A stretch of DNA of 64,000 bases from DATJLY01 sp963773665 (GCA_963773665.1 CAVZBZ010000004.1:186001-250000); one strand, 5' to 3'; positions 1 to 11,550 are shown, counted from the first letter of the stretch. Notes: generated from the sequence alone by a model not told the origin. Made by a program: numbers and translations.

Positions 1-3000
1 CTGTTCGTAGGATTGTTCACCTCGCAAGCCTACGCCCAGAACCCGCTTTCGATTCCGCTCCTGCGCCGCAAGGTCAACCGCACGATCGCGCGCGCCGCGT
101 TCGAGCCGTCGAGCCACGATGCGAAGGCGCTGCAGCACATCATCGAGACCTTTCCGCGCGACGAGCTGTTCCAGATCTCCGAGGACGAGCTCTTGGACAT
201 CTCGCTCGGTATCCTCGGATTGCAGGAGCGCCAGCGCACGGCCCTCTTCGCGCGGCGCGACCCCTATGGGCGGTTCGTGTCGGTCTTCGTCTATGTTCCG
301 CGCGAGCGCTACAACACCGAGCTGCGCCAGCGGTTTGCCGCGATTCTCGAAAAGGCCTACCGCGCCCGCGTCAACGGTTTTTCGACTCAGCTCGACGAAT
401 CGGTGCTGGCGCGCGTCCATTTCATCCTCTCGACGCCGCCGGGCCCGATCGAGGTCGATCGGGCTGCGCTCGAGCGCGATCTCGCGGAAGCGGCGCGAAG
501 CTGGTCCGACCGGCTGCAGGAGGCGCTTGCCCAGGCCTTGGGCGAAGAGAAGGGGCTCGCGCTCTTCCGCCGCTATGGCGGCGCGTTTCCGTCGGACTAT
601 CGCGAGCGCTTCCCGGCGGCGGCTTCCGTTTCCGACATCGAACGCATCGAGGAGGTGCGCGCCGGTACGCCGCTCGCGATGACGCTGCACCGACCGCTCG
701 AAGCGCTCGCCAACGAGCTGCGCTTCAAGATCTACCGGCTCGCCACGCCCGTTCCGCTGTCCGACATCCTGCCGATGCTCGAGCACATGGGGCTCAGGGT
801 GATCGCCGAGGTGCCCTACGAGATGCGCCCGGAAGGCGGCGCCGAGCCGGTGTGGATGCAGGATTTCTCGCTTGCAGCATCCGGCGAGGTCGATCTCGCG
901 CATCTGAAGCCGCGCTTCGAGGAGGCGTTCGCCCGTGTCTGGGGCGGCGCCATGGAAAGCGACGGCTTCAACCGGCTCATTCTTCTGGCGGGACTCGACT
1001 GGCAGCAGGTCGTGGTGCTGCGCCTTTACGCCAAGGTCATGCGCCAGGCCGGCAGCGCCTTCAGCCAGGCCTATATGGAGGACACGCTCGCCGCCCATCC
1101 GATTCTGGCGGCGAAGCTCGTCCGGCTGTTCGAGCGCCGCTTCGATCCGGCACCTGCGCCGGAAAACGCGCGCGACGCCGAGGCGCTCGTCAAGGAGCTC
1201 GAGGCCGATCTCGACGCGGTGACGAGCCTCGACGAGGACCGCATCATCCGCGGGTTCCTCACGCTCGTCGTGCGCTCGCTGCGCACCAACTATTTCCAGC
1301 GCCCGCAGAAACCCTATCTCGCCGTGAAGCTCGCAAGCCGCGAGATCGAGCTTTTCCCGCTGCCGCGGCCGATGTGCGAGATCTACGTTCTCAACCCGCG
1401 CGTCGAAGGCGTGCATATGCGCGGCGGCAAGGTGGCGCGCGGCGGCATCCGCTGGTCCGACCGCAAGGAGGATTTCCGCACCGAGATTCTGGGCCTTATG
1501 AAGGCGCAGATGGTCAAGAACGCCGTCATCGTGCCGACCGGGTCGAAGGGCGGCTTCGTGGTGAAGCGGCCGCCCTTGCTGCGCGAGGCGCTCCAGGCCG
1601 AGGTGATCGCCTGCTACACGACGCTGATGCAGGGCATGCTCGACCTCACCGACAACATCGCCGGCGACGCGCTCGTGCCGCCCGCGGACACGGTGCGCTA
1701 CGACGGCGACGACCCCTATCTCGTCGTCGCCGCCGACAAGGGCACCGCGACCTTCTCCGACATCGCCAACGGCATCGCCGCGCAATACGGTTTCTGGCTC
1801 GGCGACGCCTATGCGTCCGGCGGCTCGGACGGCTACGACCACAAGGCGATGGGCATCACCGCGCGCGGCGCGTGGGAAACGGTGAAGCGCCATTTCCGCG
1901 AGCTCGATCTCGACATCCAGTCGGCGGATTTCACCTGCGTCGGCGTCGGCGACATGTCGGGCGACGTGTTCGGCAACGGCATGCTGCGCTCGGACCACAC
2001 GAAGCTTATCGCGGCGTTCGACCATCGCCACATCTTCCTCGATCCCGATCCCGACCCGGCGCGGAGCTTTGCCGAGAGGAAGCGCCTGTTCGATCTGCCG
2101 CGCTCGTCCTGGGCCGATTTCGACAAGGGCCTCATCTCGAAGGGCGGCGGCGTCTACGAGCGCAGCCTCAAATCCGTGCCGCTGACGCCGGAAGTGCGCG
2201 CGCGCCTCGGCATCGAGGACGAGCGGCTGACGCCGATGGAGCTGATCCAGGCGATCCTCAAGGCGCCGGTCGATCTGCTGTGGTTCGGCGGTATCGGGAC
2301 ATATGTCAAGGCGACGCACGAGAGCCATGGCGACGCCGGCGACCGCACCAACGACGCAACGCGCATCGACGGCACCGAGATCCGGGCGCGCGTCGTCGTC
2401 GAGGGCGCCAACCTCGCCGTGACGCAGCACGGACGGGTCGAGTACGCCTTGAAGGGCGGACGGATCAACACCGACGCCATCGACAATTCCGCCGGAGTCG
2501 ATACCTCGGACCACGAGGTCAACATCAAGATCCTGCTGAACGCCGTGGTTGCGTCGGGCGATCTCACCACGAAGCAGCGCAACGAGCTTCTGCACGCGAT
2601 GGCCGACGAAGTCGGCGCGCTCGTGCTGCGCGACAACTACCTGCAAGGGCTGACGCTGTCGGTCGAGGAGCACGAGCGCGCCCTGCGCTTCGACCGCCAT
2701 ATCCGCCTGATGCGCGAGCTCGAGCGCGCCGGCCGGCTCGACCGCAAGGTCGAGGGGCTGCCCGACGAAGAGACGCTCGCCCAGCGCATCCAGTCGCGCG
2801 AAGGCTTCGTGCGCCCGGAGCTTGCCGTGCTCATGGCCTATGTGAAGACGACGCTCTACGAGGAGCTTCTGGAATCGGACGTGCCGGAGGATCCGCAGCT
2901 CGTGGACGATCTTCTGGCGTATTTCCCGCACGTTCTCGTCGAGCGCTTCCGGCCCGGCATCCTCGCCCACCGTCTGCGGCGCGAGATCGTCGCGACCGTT

Positions 3001-3801
3001 GCCGCCAACGATCTCGTCAATCGCGCCGGGCTCGCCTTTGCGCGGGAGCTGGGCGAGCTCACCGGGCGCGGGCCCGGCGAGGTGACGCGCGCCTACATGA
3101 TCGTGCGCCGCATCTACGAGCTCGACGCGTTCTGGGACGGCGTCAACGCGCTCGACAACAAGGTCGCATCGGCGGTGCAGCACGAGATGCTGCTGGGCGT
3201 GGGCCGGCTCGTCGAGCGCGCGACCGCGTGGTTCCTGCGCGGCTCGAAGCTCGACATCGCCGCCGAAACGCAAGCCTACCGCTCGGGCATCGCCACGCTT
3301 GCCGAAGGGATCACCCAGATCCTGCCGGATTCGCACAGGAAGGGGCTGCAAGAGCGCGTCCACACGCTCGAAGGGCACGGCGTGCCGGAAAATATCGCGC
3401 TGACGGCGGCGCGGCTCGACTTCCTCCACTCGGCCGTCAACATCGTCAGGCTCGCGCTTGCGACGCGGCAGAACGTCGTCGAATTGGGCCGCCGGTTCTT
3501 CGCCATCGGCTCGCGCTTCCGGCTCGACGCGCTGCGCGTCGCCGCGCGCAAGGTCAATTCGCATACCGCCTGGCAGAAGCGCGCGGTGGCGGCGGTGATC
3601 GAGGACCTTTACGCGCAGCAGGCCGAGCTTACCGCCAAGGCGGTCGCCGAAAGCCACGATTTCGAGGCGTGGATCGCGCGCCATGAGCGCGATCTCATGC
3701 GGCTCGAGGCGCTCGAACGCGAGATCGAGGGGGCGCCCGCGCCCGACCTCGCCATGCTCACGGTCGCGACGCGGACCTTGCGCGGATTCTTGGCGAGCTA
3801 A
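1..3801 (+). CDS. NAD-specific glutamate dehydrogenase, large type (5' end outside window)
   Basis: Oxidatively deaminates glutamate to 2-oxoglutarate with NAD in the cytoplasm. The frame is open from base 1, so the visible 1266 residues are the C-terminal part of a protein that is usually about 1600 residues; a TTG at 13 would be a false start. The catalytic segment RGGIRWSDRKEDFRTE followed by KAQMVKNA and the glycine-rich SKGGFV lies near residues 480-525. The nucleotide-binding half contains VVEGANLAVTQHGR near residue 800. The long helical C-terminal region typical of the 180 kDa family (Bac_GDH) follows. It is convergent with the CHAT gene, with six bases between the stops. The assignment is firm from motif order and length. 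Confidence 0.95.
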   Translation: MFVGLFTSQAYAQNPLSIPLLRRKVNRTIARAAFEPSSHDAKALQHIIETFPRDELFQISEDELLDISLGILGLQERQRTALFARRDPYGRFVSVFVYVPRERYNTELRQRFAAILEKAYRARVNGFSTQLDESVLARVHFILSTPPGPIEVDRAALERDLAEAARSWSDRLQEALAQALGEEKGLALFRRYGGAFPSDYRERFPAAASVSDIERIEEVRAGTPLAMTLHRPLEALANELRFKIYRLATPVPLSDILPMLEHMGLRVIAEVPYEMRPEGGAEPVWMQDFSLAASGEVDLAHLKPRFEEAFARVWGGAMESDGFNRLILLAGLDWQQVVVLRLYAKVMRQAGSAFSQAYMEDTLAAHPILAAKLVRLFERRFDPAPAPENARDAEALVKELEADLDAVTSLDEDRIIRGFLTLVVRSLRTNYFQRPQKPYLAVKLASREIELFPLPRPMCEIYVLNPRVEGVHMRGGKVARGGIRWSDRKEDFRTEILGLMKAQMVKNAVIVPTGSKGGFVVKRPPLLREALQAEVIACYTTLMQGMLDLTDNIAGDALVPPADTVRYDGDDPYLVVAADKGTATFSDIANGIAAQYGFWLGDAYASGGSDGYDHKAMGITARGAWETVKRHFRELDLDIQSADFTCVGVGDMSGDVFGNGMLRSDHTKLIAAFDHRHIFLDPDPDPARSFAERKRLFDLPRSSWADFDKGLISKGGGVYERSLKSVPLTPEVRARLGIEDERLTPMELIQAILKAPVDLLWFGGIGTYVKATHESHGDAGDRTNDATRIDGTEIRARVVVEGANLAVTQHGRVEYALKGGRINTDAIDNSAGVDTSDHEVNIKILLNAVVASGDLTTKQRNELLHAMADEVGALVLRDNYLQGLTLSVEEHERALRFDRHIRLMRELERAGRLDRKVEGLPDEETLAQRIQSREGFVRPELAVLMAYVKTTLYEELLESDVPEDPQLVDDLLAYFPHVLVERFRPGILAHRLRREIVATVAANDLVNRAGLAFARELGELTGRGPGEVTRAYMIVRRIYELDAFWDGVNALDNKVASAVQHEMLLGVGRLVERATAWFLRGSKLDIAAETQAYRSGIATLAEGITQILPDSHRKGLQERVHTLEGHGVPENIALTAARLDFLHSAVNIVRLALATRQNVVELGRRFFAIGSRFRLDALRVAARKVNSHTAWQKRAVAAVIEDLYAQQAELTAKAVAESHDFEAWIARHERDLMRLEALEREIEGAPAPDLAMLTVATRTLRGFLAS

Positions 3802-3807
3802 ATCGCG

Positions 3808-5730
3808 TCAGCGCCCGGCGCCGCCCTCGCCGGCCAGCGTGAAAGGCCCCCAGATCGAGGGGTGCGCGAAGGCGGCCGGCAGCGTCTTGTCGTCGAGGAG
3901 CGCCATTTCCGAGCGCCGCAACGCTTCGGCGCGGCCGATCGCCGGTTCCTTCGCCAGCGCGCCGACGGCGCCGGTGGTGAGCTTGACCGCCGCCTTCGAT
4001 GCGATCGGCCAGTTGGAGACGAGAAGCGCGCGGCTGCCGGCATAGAAGAACGCCTTGGCAAGGCCCGAAAGCCCGTCGGCGCCGGGCGTGCCGTCGCCCG
4101 CCGCCGTGTTGCAGGCGGAAAGCACCACCCAGTCGGCATCGAGCTTGAGCCGCGCGATCTTGGACGCGGTCAGGAGCCCGTCATTGTCGGACGACGGCGA
4201 GGCCGGCGGCGTCAGCACCAGAGCCGGCTCGGCAAGGCCGGTGATGTCGCCCGACATGAGCCCGTGCGTCGCGAATTCGATGACGCGGAAGCGCGCGAGG
4301 TCCGCCTTGTCCAGAAGCGGCTCGCTCGCCCGCTCTTCGAGATAGAGCGACGAAGCGGGCGCGCCCAGCGCCGCGGCAACGCTGCGGATCTCGTCCGCCG
4401 TCTCGGGCAGGCGCGGCAGCAGGCGCAGCTTGTCGGTATCGGCCAGGCCGCCCTTGAACAGGTCTGCGAGGTTAGCAACGCCGCGCGTCGCGCCGGAATC
4501 GCCCTTGAGTAGCGGGTCGCCGATGCCGAGGAAGGGCAACGTCGCCTTGGACGCCGAGGCGAACTGGCGGAGCGCGCGGAGCGAACTCACGCCCGGCAGC
4601 ACCGTGATCGCATAGTCGCGCGCGAACCAGGCGAGGTCGCGATGGTCGGCAAGCTCCTTGGGATCGCTTGCCGGAGCCTTGGTGACCAGAACGCCGACCG
4701 GCAGGCTTTCGAGCGCCGCATCCGGCACGATCATCACATGATGGACGCCGGCGAGCAGCGGCGTCGCCGGTGCGAGAATCTTCTGATAAAGCGCGAACGC
4801 CTGCTTCGCCGGATAGGGGCGAAGGTCCCGATTGACCGTGGGATCGAGGTTGGCGCGCAAGGCCTTCACCTCGGTCGCGAGCTCGCGCGCGTCCAACGCA
4901 ATGTCGAACACGTTCGCATCGCTCTTCCGCACCGCCCAGAGCCAGCTTTTCTTCGCGCCGACGATGTAGAAGAGAAGGGCCTCGTCCGGGGCGAGAAAGG
5001 ACTGGACGGATTCGAGGCTCGCGGGCTGGGGGTCGCTCAATTCGGCATAGCCGGGAAAGTCGTGGCCGATCTGCCCGTCGAGCGCCTGGATATGCTGGGT
5101 CGCCGCGGCAAGATCGGCGCGCAGGTCCTTCTCCACCGCCTGGTTGTGCGCGTCGGTGGCGCGGCCGAGCGTATCGACCATCGCTCCATCGAGCGCCTTC
5201 CACTGCTCGACCGCGTCCTGCCGCTCGCGAATGAGCTTCGCCAGCGCATCGGTTCCCGACGCAAAGCGCGCCGCCATGCCGGCGAGCGCCTCGGCCGCGC
5301 TCGACGACTGCGCGTACTGCGCGGTGCGGAACGTATCCTTGACCATGGCGTCATGGCGATCGGGCGACTTTGCCGCGCTCTCCTCGGCCAGCGCGATGTT
5401 GAGGAGGAAGGGAAGGCGATGGTGCCGCTCCTCGTCCCCCGCGCTGACCAGTTTCTGCGACGCCTCGTTGTTGAAATGCTTGACCAGGATGTCAACCGCG
5501 CGATTGCTCTGCTGCAGGGCGCGGTCGGCATCGCCCGCTGCCTCGTAGCCGAGCGCCAGATCATCGAGGGTCTGGACCAGCACCGGATGATCCGCGCCGA
5601 GCGCCGCCTGTTCGATTTCGAGCGCGCGCTTCAGGTTCGTTTCGGCTTCCGCTTCATGCCCCTCGTCGCGCTCGGCCGCGCCCAACGCGGCGAGCGTTCG
5701 CGCCGTCTCGGGATGGGTCGGGCCCAGCAC
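3808..5730 (-). CDS. CHAT-domain protease-like protein, C-terminal half of a split TPR-CHAT gene
   Basis: This reading frame continues exactly in phase with the TPR gene upstream; only the TAA at 5737-5739 separates them. Its apparent GTG start (5728-5730) falls inside a TPR unit, where the repeat would read ALAI-x-EKVLGP, so it is unlikely to be a natural start. It holds one to two more 42-residue TPRs, a helical linker and a C-terminal CHAT (caspase-HetF-associated) domain. The two CHAT catalytic residues are visible: His in FATHG (codon 4264-4266) and Cys in VVLSACNTA (codon 4111-4113), followed by the usual GLAKAFFYAGSRALLVSNW segment. If the gene were intact they would be H890 and C941 of 1041 residues. 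The peptidase substrate is unknown. Confidence 0.85.
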   Translation of the reverse strand: MLGPTHPETARTLAALGAAERDEGHEAEAETNLKRALEIEQAALGADHPVLVQTLDDLALGYEAAGDADRALQQSNRAVDILVKHFNNEASQKLVSAGDEERHHRLPFLLNIALAEESAAKSPDRHDAMVKDTFRTAQYAQSSSAAEALAGMAARFASGTDALAKLIRERQDAVEQWKALDGAMVDTLGRATDAHNQAVEKDLRADLAAATQHIQALDGQIGHDFPGYAELSDPQPASLESVQSFLAPDEALLFYIVGAKKSWLWAVRKSDANVFDIALDARELATEVKALRANLDPTVNRDLRPYPAKQAFALYQKILAPATPLLAGVHHVMIVPDAALESLPVGVLVTKAPASDPKELADHRDLAWFARDYAITVLPGVSSLRALRQFASASKATLPFLGIGDPLLKGDSGATRGVANLADLFKGGLADTDKLRLLPRLPETADEIRSVAAALGAPASSLYLEERASEPLLDKADLARFRVIEFATHGLMSGDITGLAEPALVLTPPASPSSDNDGLLTASKIARLKLDADWVVLSACNTAAGDGTPGADGLSGLAKAFFYAGSRALLVSNWPIASKAAVKLTTGAVGALAKEPAIGRAEALRRSEMALLDDKTLPAAFAHPSIWGPFTLAGEGGAGR

Positions 5731-5736
5731 TTTCTC

Positions 5737-6933
5737 TTAAATCGCGAGCGCGCGCTTCAGCAGCGGTTCGAATTGTTGCGGCGCTACGCCGCGCGCTTTC
5801 TGGAACAGCGCCAGATTGAAGAGGGTGGACGCAACGAGACGGTGTTCGGGCCCGAATGCCTTCTCGCGGATTGCAAGCGCGCGCTGGTAGAGCGGCGCCG
5901 CAAGCGCGAAGCGGCGCTCCATGACATAGACCAATGCGAGATCGTTGAGCGAGAGCGCGACACCGGGGTGCTCGGGGCCGAGCGCCTTCTCGCGGATCGC
6001 GAGCGCCCGCTTCGCGAGCGCCTCGGCATCGGCATAGCGCCCTTCGGTGCGATAGATGATGGCGAGATCGTTGACGGTCTCGGCGACGAGCGGGTGATCG
6101 GCGCCCAAGCTCTTTTCCCGAATCGCCAGCGCACGCTGCAAGAGCGGATCGGCCTCGGCGAAATGGCCTTGGGCAAGATAGGCTTTCGCAAGGGTGTTGA
6201 GGCCCGCCGCAACGGCAGGATGGTCGGGCCCCCGCTCCTTTTCCTCCAGCGCGAGCGCCTGCTTGTCCAGGCTCTCTGCCTCGGCGAAGCGGCCGAGCGC
6301 CTGGTAGAGCGTCGCCGCGGTGCGCATCGTATCGGCGTCGCGGGCGGAGTTGGGCGTCTTTTCGAGGACGGCGAGCGCCCGCTTCACCAGCGGCTCGGCT
6401 TCGCGATAGCGCCCTTCCATGCGGTACAACTCGGCCAGGCCCGCGAGCGTCGGGGCGGTTCGCGGATCGTCCGGTCCGAATGCCTTCTCGACGATCGCAA
6501 GCGCGCGCGTGCGCAGCGGCTCGGCGTCGAAGTAGCGGCCTTCGTTGCGATAGACGGCGGCAAGCTGGTTCAGACTCTGTGCGACGAGCGGATGCTCGGG
6601 GCCCAATGTTTTCTCGCGGATCGCAAGCGCCCGGGTGATGAGCGGCTCGGCCTCGTCGGGGCGGGCCTCGAGGGTATAAATGCGCGCGAGCCCGCCAAGG
6701 CTTTGCGCAACGGCCTGATGATCCGGCCCGAGCTTCGCCTCGCGGATTTCCAAGGCGCGCTTGATGAGCGGCTCGGCGGCGGCGAAATGGCCTTGGCCGA
6801 GTTCTGCCTGGCCCTGCTCCTCGAGGCTGCGCGCCTCGTCGAGCGCGGCCTTGCGCTGCTGCGCCCAGGCGTGACCGGCGGCGATCAGCAGCGCCACGCC
6901 CAGGACCACACGCATTGCGAGCGTGCGCATCAT
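5737..6933 (-). CDS. Secreted kinesin-light-chain-type TPR protein, N-terminal half of the split TPR-CHAT gene
   Basis: 398 residues ending at an in-frame TAA. The start ATG at 6933 overlaps the TGA of the upstream esterase gene (ATGA), which supports this start. A signal peptide is seen ([19 protein letters not shown], cleavage likely after AWA), so the protein is exported. It is followed by about eight 42-residue tetratricopeptide units of the form ALAIREKxLGPxHPxVAxSL, with NDLAxxYxxxGRYxxAE. Such repeats normally precede a CHAT peptidase domain, and that domain sits immediately downstream in the same frame. The protein is the third member of a coupled chain with acs and an alpha/beta hydrolase. 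Function is not known; the repeats suggest protein binding. Confidence 0.8.
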   Translation of the reverse strand: MMRTLAMRVVLGVALLIAAGHAWAQQRKAALDEARSLEEQGQAELGQGHFAAAEPLIKRALEIREAKLGPDHQAVAQSLGGLARIYTLEARPDEAEPLITRALAIREKTLGPEHPLVAQSLNQLAAVYRNEGRYFDAEPLRTRALAIVEKAFGPDDPRTAPTLAGLAELYRMEGRYREAEPLVKRALAVLEKTPNSARDADTMRTAATLYQALGRFAEAESLDKQALALEEKERGPDHPAVAAGLNTLAKAYLAQGHFAEADPLLQRALAIREKSLGADHPLVAETVNDLAIIYRTEGRYADAEALAKRALAIREKALGPEHPGVALSLNDLALVYVMERRFALAAPLYQRALAIREKAFGPEHRLVASTLFNLALFQKARGVAPQQFEPLLKRALAI

Positions 6934-7687
6934 TGCGTTATCGCGGGCGAATGCGCGAGCATCCAATCGGCCATCGCCGCCACCACTTGCGCCTCGATGC
7001 CGTAATAGCCGTGCGGCGCCAACGCTTCGCACGCGCCGCTTTCCGCGCGGCTGCTCGAGACCGCCATCAGCTCCTTCACCGGCGCAGCGGCGAAGCGGCC
7101 CATCGTCTGTTCCGCGCCGGCGAAATTGGCCGCCGGGCAGGCATCGTCGCGATTGTGCACGACGAGCACCGGCACCGCGATTTTCTGGAGCGCGACGTAG
7201 CTCATGCCGCCCGACCAGACGCTCGAAGTCAGCACCGCGCCCGCGACGCGCGGCGGTCCGAGCCGGGCCGCGCCGCTCGCAGCCGAGATCGAGCCGTTGC
7301 TGGTGCCGACGAGCCACACCGGCAGATCGGCCCTGCGCTTCATTTCGGCGACCACCGCGGCAATGTCCTGCGCCGCCTCAGCACCGGCGCGGAAGGCAGG
7401 ATCGATGCCGCCGCGGTGGTCGGACGGCACGTCCGCGACGGCGACGGTGAACCCGCGTTGAGCGATGTCGCCGCGCACCCGCACAAGGAAATTCCGGTGC
7501 AGATTGGCAAGCACGCCGTTGCCGCCGGGTAACAATACCGCAACGGCACGCGGCGTGCCGGAAGCGGGAACGAGCGTCAGCGCGACGGTGACGCCCGGCC
7601 GCGTCGGGATGACGATGTTCTCTTCCGCCTTGGCGCCGACGGCCAGCGCGCAGGCGAACACGCCCGCAGCCGCCGCCGCGGGCAATT

Positions 7688-7691
<4 letters not shown>
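6930..7691 (-). CDS. Exported alpha/beta-hydrolase (esterase-like)
   Basis: 253 residues beginning with a signal peptide ([20 protein letters not shown], cleavage near AKA). The alpha/beta-hydrolase signs are the nucleophile elbow GTSNG near residue 130, an acid residue in [11 protein letters not shown] and a late histidine in APHGYYGIE. The start ATG at 7691 overlaps the acs stop and the stop overlaps the start of the TPR-CHAT gene, both as ATGA, so the three are probably co-translated. The substrate cannot be told from sequence. The exported location and coupling to an exported TPR-CHAT protein suggest a shared periplasmic role, which is inference. Confidence 0.75.
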
Positions 7692-9622
<1,931 letters not shown>

Positions 9623-9748
9623 CGTGCTTGCTCCCGGAACAGTGCTGCCGCGGATTATGCGCTGCCGAATCGGGTTGACAAGGCTTGAGGGCGAAGCATA
9701 TGAACGGCGCCGATCCGCGGGCGACCGCGGGTTGCAGCAACTCTTGAG

Positions 9749-9859
9749 ATGAAGATGGACAGCCACCCTAGTAGTACCGCCGTCGCCTTGGCGATGGCGG
9801 AGATCAGCGCAACGGTCGAAGCCTTCTGCCGTTCGCGGGCTGAATCGAAGGTGGCCTAG
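9749..9859 (+). CDS. Possible 36-residue peptide
   Basis: A short open frame in the region between acs and the porin, starting ATGAAGATGGAC and encoding a mostly helical peptide ([17 protein letters not shown]). The ribosome-binding site is poor and no family is recognised. It may be chance. It is recorded because the region holds no large gene and because the next small frame has a structured start. Confidence 0.2.
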   Translation: MKMDSHPSSTAVALAMAEISATVEAFCRSRAESKVA

Positions 9860-9868
9860 GCCCTCTCC

Positions 9869-9915
9869 GGTTCACCCGCGCCGCGGCAGGCGGCGAAAGG
9901 AAGGTGAACCATGAG
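9869..9915 (+). promoter_or_regulatory. Inverted repeat enclosing a ribosome-binding site and start codon
   Basis: GGTTCACC at 9869-9876 is perfectly complementary to GGTGAACC at 9903-9910. The pairing resumes after a small internal loop as CCCTC (9861-9865) with GAGGG. The ATG at 9911 lies in the internal loop and the Shine-Dalgarno AAAGGAA lies in the apical loop. An RNA hairpin here could gate translation of the 64-residue frame; this is inference. Confidence 0.35.
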
Positions 9916-10105
9916 GGATACAATCGCCCTTGCCCTGGTACGGGCCGAATTGTGCCGCGCCCGCGCGGAAGCGCAGCGCCGCGCCGCCCTGTCGCCGCGC
10001 CGCGCCGGCGCCGGCCGGGTTCTGCTTACCGTGATGCGTCGCGCGCTTGGCTCGAGCCGTTTCGGCCGGGGCGGCGCGCGGCCTCGCTCCTCGCTGCCCG
10101 GCTAG
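9911..10105 (+). CDS. Small arginine-rich protein, hypothetical
   Basis: 64 residues, starting MRDTIALALVRAELCRARAE and ending RSSLPG. It is preceded by AAAGGAAGG five to ten bases before the ATG, which is better than chance. The first third could form an amphipathic helix and the rest is basic. No family is recognised. It lies upstream of the porin on the same strand and the start codon is inside an inverted repeat. The high GC of the region makes spurious frames likely, so confidence is low. Confidence 0.3.
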   Translation: MRDTIALALVRAELCRARAEAQRRAALSPRRAGAGRVLLTVMRRALGSSRFGRGGARPRSSLPG

Positions 10106-10126
10106 AAGCTCGTTCAGAGCCGCGAC

Positions 10127-11459
10127 ATGCGGAAGGCCGCCGCGCCGGCGCTGTGTGCGCTCATCATCGCGGCGGCCTCGGATGCGCGCCCGGCCGACGA
10201 GACGCCGGCCGCCGCACCCGAGGATTGGAGCGCGCATGTTCAGCTGACCGGGATCGAGCAGGGCTATCCCTCATTCCATTCGCCGTATCAGGGCCCGAAC
10301 AGCCTTCCCGGCAATTCCGAGTTCCGCGAGAGCGTGAGCGGCACCGCATATCTCGGCGCGCGCTTGCCGTGGCAGGGCGGCGAAGGCTATTTCGATCCCG
10401 AGTTCAACCAGGGTTTCGGCATCGGCCGTACCCTCGGCATCGACGGGTTCACCAACGGCGAAGCGGCAAAGGCCGGATACGACACGCCGAAGCCCAATGT
10501 CGCGCGGCTCTTCCTGCGCCAGGTGTTCGGGCTCGGCGGGGCGCAGGAAACGCTCGATCCCGACCAGAACCAGCTTGGCGAGACGGTGGACGTTGCCCGC
10601 GTCGCCGTCACCGCCGGCAAGTTCTCGGCCTCGGACATTTTCGATGCCAACCAGTATGCGCACGACCCGCGCACCGATTTCCTGAACGACAGCATGTGGG
10701 AATCGGTGGCTTGGGATTATCCCGCCGACGCCAAGGGCTATACCGACGGCGCCGCCGTCGAGCTCAATGAGAAGGACTGGGCGCTGCGCGGCGGCTGGTT
10801 CCTCGAGCCGAGGATTCAGAAATCAGCGCAATCTCGATCCGCGATTTCTGAAGCGCTATGGCAGCGTCGTCGAGCTCGAGACCCGGCACGAAATCTGGGG
10901 CGAGCCCGGCAAGCTTCACACGCTCGTCTTCCTGAACCGCGCGCCGCAGGCGAATTACGACCAAGCCGTGGCGCTGGCGCTCGCGAACGGCACCGCGCCC
11001 AGCACCCTGCCGGTGCGCCGGGATAATTGGAAGGCGGGCTTCGCGCTCGATCTCGAACAAGGCATCACCGCCGATCTCGGCGCGTTCGCCCGCCTCAGCT
11101 GGAACGATGGACGCACCGAAGGCTGGTCCTTCACCGACATCGACCGCAGCCTGTCGGCGGGCCTGAGCCTCAAGGGCACGGCGTGGGGCCGGCCGAAGGA
11201 TACGGTCGCGCTTGCCGGCGCGGCGAACGCGCTATCGAAACCGGCGCGCGACTATTTCGCCGCGGGCGGGCTCGGCATCCTCGCCGGCGATGGCAGGCTC
11301 AGCTACGCGCCCGAGGCGATCCTCGAGACCTATTACAGCCTCAGCCTGGCCGAACCCGTGACGCTGAGCTTCGATTACCAGTTCGTCGCCAATCCCGCCT
11401 TCAATGCGGCGCGCGGGCCCGTGTCGGTGTTGGCGACCCGCGTCCATCTCGAGTTCTGA
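10127..11459 (+). pseudogene. OprB-like carbohydrate porin, broken by a one-base frameshift
   Basis: Outer-membrane porin of the carbohydrate-selective OprB type by overall resemblance. The frame from 10127 begins with a signal peptide (MRKAAAPALCALIIAAAS) and gives typical porin text (YFDPEFNQGFGIGRTLGIDG, VARLFLRQVFGLGG, SDIFDANQYAHDPRTDF) to GGWFLEPRIQ. The remainder, from NLDPRFLKRYGS to the C-terminal aromatic HLEF, is in the +1 frame. Removing one A from the AAA at 10820-10822 gives a smooth join, GWFLEPRIQNQRNLDPRF. The break sits in a perfect 10-base inverted repeat (10815-10824 and 10843-10852). Restored length is about 443 residues. Whether the shift is real or a sequence error cannot be told here. 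Confidence 0.8.
10815..10852. repeat. Perfect 10-base inverted repeat at the porin frameshift
   Basis: TTCAGAAATC (10815-10824) and GATTTCTGAA (10843-10852) are exact reverse complements separated by 18 bases. The extra A that breaks the porin frame lies in the left arm; without it the arm would be TTCAGAATC, an imperfect match. Confidence 0.7.
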
Positions 11460-11478
11460 GACGCGGCCCTCATAAAGA

Positions 11479-11514
11479 AGGGACCCGGACGGCCGCGCGC
11501 CGTCGCGGGTCCCT
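11479..11514. terminator. Strong hairpin between convergent porin and LuxR genes
   Basis: AGGGACCCG with CGGGTCCCT (9 pairs) encloses GACGGC with GCCGTC (6 pairs), one bulged G and a five-base loop. It lies 20 bases after the porin stop and about 37 bases after the LuxR stop on the other strand. There is no T-run, so it may be a bidirectional hairpin terminator of the kind common in high-GC genomes. Confidence 0.55.
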
Positions 11515-11550
11515 GACGCCGCAGGGGGGATGAGCGGCGCTAAACCGGGA

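Noticed and set aside
852..3686. Long + strand frame inside the glutamate dehydrogenase gene
   Set aside because: Arg/Ala-rich translation of an alternative frame of a high-GC gene; no domain.
4642..7005. 787-residue + strand frame opposite the TPR-CHAT gene
   Set aside because: Antisense shadow of the repetitive TPR region.
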